This document shows positions 62,501 to 64,000 of a stretch of DNA of 64,000 bases, one piece after another. The stretch comes from Muricea muricata (taxonomy: Eukaryota; Cnidaria; Anthozoa; Malacalcyonacea; Plexauridae). Positions within the stretch are counted from its first letter, which is position 1. Each line of letters opens with the position of its first letter. A model generated the notes under the pieces. That model had not been told where the DNA came from. It searched no databases and saw only the letters and a program-made list of their open reading frames with translations. Where the stretch lies: contig OY979717.1 in NCBI GenBank assembly GCA_963855995.1, positions 9,358,001 to 9,422,000 on the forward strand, written 5' to 3'. The position numbers and the translations under genes were made by a program.

Positions 62501-63319
62501 ATATATTACCTGCCGATCTGCAGTGTCTTTAAAATTATACATTACAAATCTTAAAAGACATAGCCAAGTGTTAAAATTTCTGCGACGTTAAAAATAGGCA
62601 GGTAATTTCATTTCTCAAATCACAAATTTTACTGTTTCTGACTAATAAAATTTTATGACCCGACTATGTCATTATCACTAATGTTACAAGCAACTTTTTC
62701 CCCGTATATTACTTTTTTTAATAGATTATATCACTAATCAATTGTTAGTTGATTAATTTCATGTTTACATCATACTTGTTGCCGATTCTAACTAATCTAA
62801 TTATCTCAAAAATTATTATGATGTCACAAAATTTCTACTCCAGTGTCACTAATTGCGTCACTAATTTCATTATTACGTCATTAATTTGGCTCATTTTATC
62901 ACCTGATATTGTGGCGTCACTGATTTTTTCAAAATAATCCACTACCCTCACTAATTTTAGGATTTCGCTGTTGAGTAAAAATGGTATTTTCACATGTGAA
63001 GATACGCTAATTCACACGGACAATTTTCAAAGTTAAAATGTATGTAAATCTTCAACAAGTCAGAATTCTTGCTTCTAGGAATTATTACAGATACGACTTG
63101 TTTCAATGTTTTCATTCGAAAATTTGCAATAAAACAAAATATGATGATAGACGTTCAGCGAAAAACTTTTTTGAAGACACCCTGCACAAATGGCGTAATG
63201 AAGTAATTACTCACGTGTAAAACCCTTTCTTTGCATTCTTCTGTAGTACAGAGATAAAAATTTTGTCCATATTTGAAATCCACATCATACACTACCAATA
63301 ATTCGTCACCAGGATATTC
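38580..63319 (-). CDS. DNAI3: Axonemal dynein intermediate chain 3 (WDR63), 5' end beyond window
   Basis: Twenty-four exons join in continuous phase: 63319-63215, 54986-54819, 54717-54559, 54302-54262, 53595-53479, 48650-48539, 48469-48391, 47488-47364, 47077-46988, 46686-46597, 46366-46241, 46172-46099, 45507-45372, 45146-45062, 43849-43728, 43293-43230, 42851-42721, 42329-42257, 41287-41230, 40828-40755, 40113-40022, 39436-39308, 38913-38854, 38657-38580. They encode 795 residues to a TAA; human DNAI3 is about 890, so roughly 100 N-terminal residues lie right of the window. Diagnostic stretches are EYQSFTDLL, QVVLWDIS, YCAVSAIEHSHKSAVSDLQW, SILFWDTR and RSPFFKD...GGWTFAVWKE (WD40 blades). 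The C-terminal exons are charged and probably coiled coil. The protein is an inner-arm (I1/f) dynein intermediate chain of motile cilia. Confidence 0.93.
39490..39740. repeat. Two-copy tandem duplication, ~115 bp
   Basis: ACAATACCTTGATAACATGG with AACGGGG occurs at about 39585, and a diverged copy ending AACATGGAACGGGG at about 39705; the preceding GGCTTTAAAGCCTTAAAT / AGCTTTAAAACCTCAAAT also repeat. It lies in a DNAI3 intron. Confidence 0.65.
41823..41898. mobile_element. Short palindrome, possible MITE
   Basis: AGTTAATTACCGATAACC and GGTTATCGGTAATTAACT are perfect complements, separated by about 40 bp that themselves fold (CCAAATACAGTATTTGG). It lies in a DNAI3 intron. Confidence 0.5.
42040..42150 (+). 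repeat. Possible tRNA-derived SINE fragment
   Basis: TAAGCTTAGTGGTAGACC resembles a tRNA A box, but no good B box follows. It lies in a DNAI3 intron. Weak call from one motif. Confidence 0.25.
44239..44910 (+). repeat. 51-bp minisatellite, 13 copies
   Basis: The unit contains GGGGCGTGGCTATGGCTGGT and GATCACTCTACTGGCC. Because 51 is divisible by three and no unit has a stop in one frame, a 245-residue ORF runs through it (17-residue repeat RGVAMAGDHSTGQVRTL). It lies in a DNAI3 intron, on the opposite strand to that gene, and is GC-rich against an AT-rich background. Copies are 90% or more alike. Confidence 0.9.
45925..45962 (+). repeat. SINE-core-like motif
   Basis: GTGGGTTTTCTCCAGGTACT followed by CCGGTTTCCTCCCACA resembles a sequence that recurs in the central part of many animal SINEs. 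I base this on memory of the motif only; no full SINE with a tail is seen here. Confidence 0.35.
48750..49062. mobile_element. ~310-bp inverted-repeat element in a DNAI3 intron
   Basis: GGGAAAAAATATTACCACA, GCATCCTAAACTTAGTAAAA and GCAAAGTTAGGTTGT on the left are repeated inverted on the right with a few changes. It lies about 100 bp upstream of exon 48650-48539, so it is intronic. Confidence 0.6.
49394..49596. mobile_element. 203-bp hAT MITE
   Basis: The ends CAGTGGCGGATCTAG and CTGGATCCGCCACTG are a common hAT terminus. The exact 8-bp duplication CTGACGTG occurs at 49386-49393 and 49597-49604. The arms (TAAGTCAAAATAAATTATAG) are near-perfect inverted repeats, which indicates a recent insertion. 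It lies in a DNAI3 intron. Confidence 0.88.
49610..50800. other. DNAI3 intron stretch without features
   Basis: Part of the 4.8-kb intron between exons 53595-53479 and 48650-48539. Apart from the AAAAT microsatellite and a small AATCGGCA/TGCCGATT inverted motif near 50700, I see nothing. Confidence 0.5.
50189..50220. repeat. (AAAAT)n microsatellite
   Basis: Six copies of the pentamer TAAAA in a DNAI3 intron. Confidence 0.95.
50808..50964. mobile_element. ~157-bp palindromic MITE
   Basis: ATTAATAGGAAATTACAC on the left pairs with GTGTAATTTCCTATACTAAT on the right; the centre is AAATATTTATAATATC / AAATATTATAAACATTT. It ends eight bases before the target duplication of the hAT element at 50980. 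Confidence 0.6.
50980..51430. mobile_element. 451-bp hAT element
   Basis: The ends CAGGGCTCGAAATAG and CTATTTCGAGCCCTG are the widespread hAT terminus. The exact 8-bp duplication CTTGCGGC lies at 50972-50979 and 51431-51438. The interior repeats GGCAGG words near both ends. No ORF. It lies in a DNAI3 intron. Confidence 0.88.
51852..52772. mobile_element. 921-bp P-element-type transposon relic with THAP start
   Basis: Terminal inverted repeats of about 35 bp begin CAAAGAGATTATAAATAACA on the left and CATAGAGATTATAAATAACA on the right. An exact 8-bp duplication GTCACACC flanks it (51844-51851, 52773-52780). On the minus strand at 52178-52122 it still encodes MPERCVVYGCSYAK, the start of a THAP DNA-binding domain as in P-type transposases, ended after 18 codons. 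Internal inverted copies lie at about 51.90-52.02 and 52.29-52.41 kb. It lies in a DNAI3 intron. Confidence 0.8.
53120..53197 (+). repeat. Dispersed repeat, three copies in window
   Basis: AAAGCACGAATTGCGAGTG, TTTTAAATGGCTTC and AAAACGATCCATTTTATAC recur at about 23218-23290 (plus) and 11566-11637 (minus). Each copy ends in CATCTTGTCAGT-like sequence. The element type is not recognised; flanking GTTTTATAT words hint at a longer unit in the 53-kb copy starting near 53000. Confidence 0.7.
55360..62470. repeat. ~7-kb AT-rich satellite array with CRE-like sites, in a DNAI3 intron
   Basis: About 100-bp degenerate units repeat through this stretch, with the core words AGATCATGTATTTTATTTTT, CACTAATTAATTATGACGTC and ACTAATTTCATTGTTACGTC. 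I count about 13 exact TGACGTCA octamers by eye and many one-mismatch versions. The retroelement relic at 60522-61897 interrupts the array. Units differ by 10-25%, so the array is old. It occupies most of the 8.2-kb intron between exons 63319-63215 and 54986-54819. Confidence 0.9.
60522..61897 (+). pseudogene. Decayed reverse-transcriptase gene with C-terminal zinc/nuclease-like region
   Basis: The segment begins inside the RT domain (GTTERDPLAMAMY, a QGDPL-like block), then an extra TATG near 60560 shifts frame into YALAVTPLI and the catalytic box VWFADDS. A further frame change precedes SNASKTHLVVKPQF. A part of the RT thumb region appears deleted before FFQPLEEAISQKFVPALTG. From 60749 one frame stays open to 61360, where a TGA interrupts it, and continues in the same frame to 61897. 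The later part has a C-x-C-G...H...C-x-x-GG cysteine/histidine cluster, and DARLDI...FFDVRGF, which resembles a PD-(D/E)xK nuclease core. It is a 5'-truncated retroelement copy sitting inside the satellite array of a DNAI3 intron. The class of retroelement is not assigned. Confidence 0.8.
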
Positions 63320-64000
63320 CTAAAAAGGCATGAAATTACAAAATAAAGCTAACGAATCCACCGTCAACGATAGCGCCATTTTGATCACAGCGATCACATG
63401 CTCGATTTGCCGCATAGTAAGTATAAAAATTGGCTTCATTTTGACTTTTTTTTGTCAGTGAAACTACGAGTTATGTCAAAATTTTTCTTTGGAAAATAGA
63501 ATGACAGATTTTTGTCGTAATTCTATTGAAATCAAGCCACTCGTCACTAAATAAAACGTTTTATGGCAATGTCACTTGATGGGCACATGATTCTGCTGGG
63601 TATAAAATCTGAGATGAGCAAAAACTCTCATCGACCTCATGAAAATTTCAACTAGTAAAAGTTGACGATAACGCATGAGCGTCTATCGACGAGATCTTAC
63701 GCATCACCACCAAGCTCTCATCTTTGCCACTAAGTCGCGGTATAGCGAAATATACACAATATACTCCCCTAGTATACAGTGTATACGGGTTTGGGGTTAG
63801 TATAAAGTTTAGCTTATATACTGAATTATATACAAGTACACTATATACAGGATAGAGATACAAAGTGGGTTTTCCGCAATCCCCTTTGACATCGCCTTGA
63901 AAAGGAGCAAGGTCTTGTTCAAATTTTAATGACAGTTTATATTGAGTAGCCGTGATGAACTACAATAACTTATGAAGTTGGTCTGGTATATAAAAATCAT

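Overview
The window is animal nuclear DNA: AT-rich, with genes broken into many short exons (52-404 bp) bounded by clear GT/AG sites, long introns, and a very dense load of small DNA transposons, foldback elements and satellites. A class IA PI3-kinase p85-type regulatory subunit and an axonemal inner-arm dynein intermediate chain mean a ciliated metazoan. The transposon mix and the reverse-transcriptase family at 60.5-61.9 kb suggest an early-branching or other invertebrate (cnidarian-like), but I cannot name a species. No bacterial-type genes, operons or CRISPR are present; exon models below come from translation, splice sites and reading-phase continuity, read by eye.

Layout. (1) 1-22 kb, minus strand: the 5' two thirds of a p85-like gene, domain order SH3 - atypical C1 - SAM - C1 - RhoGAP; the SH2 part must lie left of the window. 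Its introns hold MITEs and a tRNA-Gly-derived relic. (2) 22.1-22.4 kb, minus strand: the last two exons of an unrecognised gene ending only 193 bp upstream of the p85 start codon; a possible first exon of it lies at 35.9 kb. (3) 23.4-35.9 kb: one 12.46 kb block bounded by hAT-type inverted ends and a perfect 8-bp target duplication, stuffed with nested elements (a 4.7 kb element, a P-type element inside its very end, a foldback element with TGGAC arrays, other MITEs) and two weak gene-like exon sets (a THAP-like one on plus, a CCHC zinc-knuckle one on minus). (4) 36.0-37.8 kb, plus strand: a complete three-exon COA7 gene (mitochondrial Sel1-repeat protein), starting 159 bp from the insertion's target repeat. 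(5) 38.6-63.3 kb, minus strand: 24 exons of DNAI3/WDR63, complete at the 3' end, with the first ~100 codons beyond the right edge. Its introns contain a 13-copy 51-bp minisatellite, hAT and P-type elements with intact target duplications, and a ~7 kb array of a ~100-bp AT-rich satellite whose units carry CRE-like TGACGTCA motifs, interrupted by a decayed reverse-transcriptase gene.

The genes do not form a pathway: p85 is a signalling adaptor, COA7 acts in mitochondria, DNAI3 in cilia. COA7 and DNAI3 are convergent with ~760 bp between their stop codons. The most notable items are the extended p85 architecture with a lysine in place of the RhoGAP arginine finger, the large hAT-bounded nested block, the P-superfamily relics with 7-8-bp duplications, and the CRE-bearing intronic satellite.
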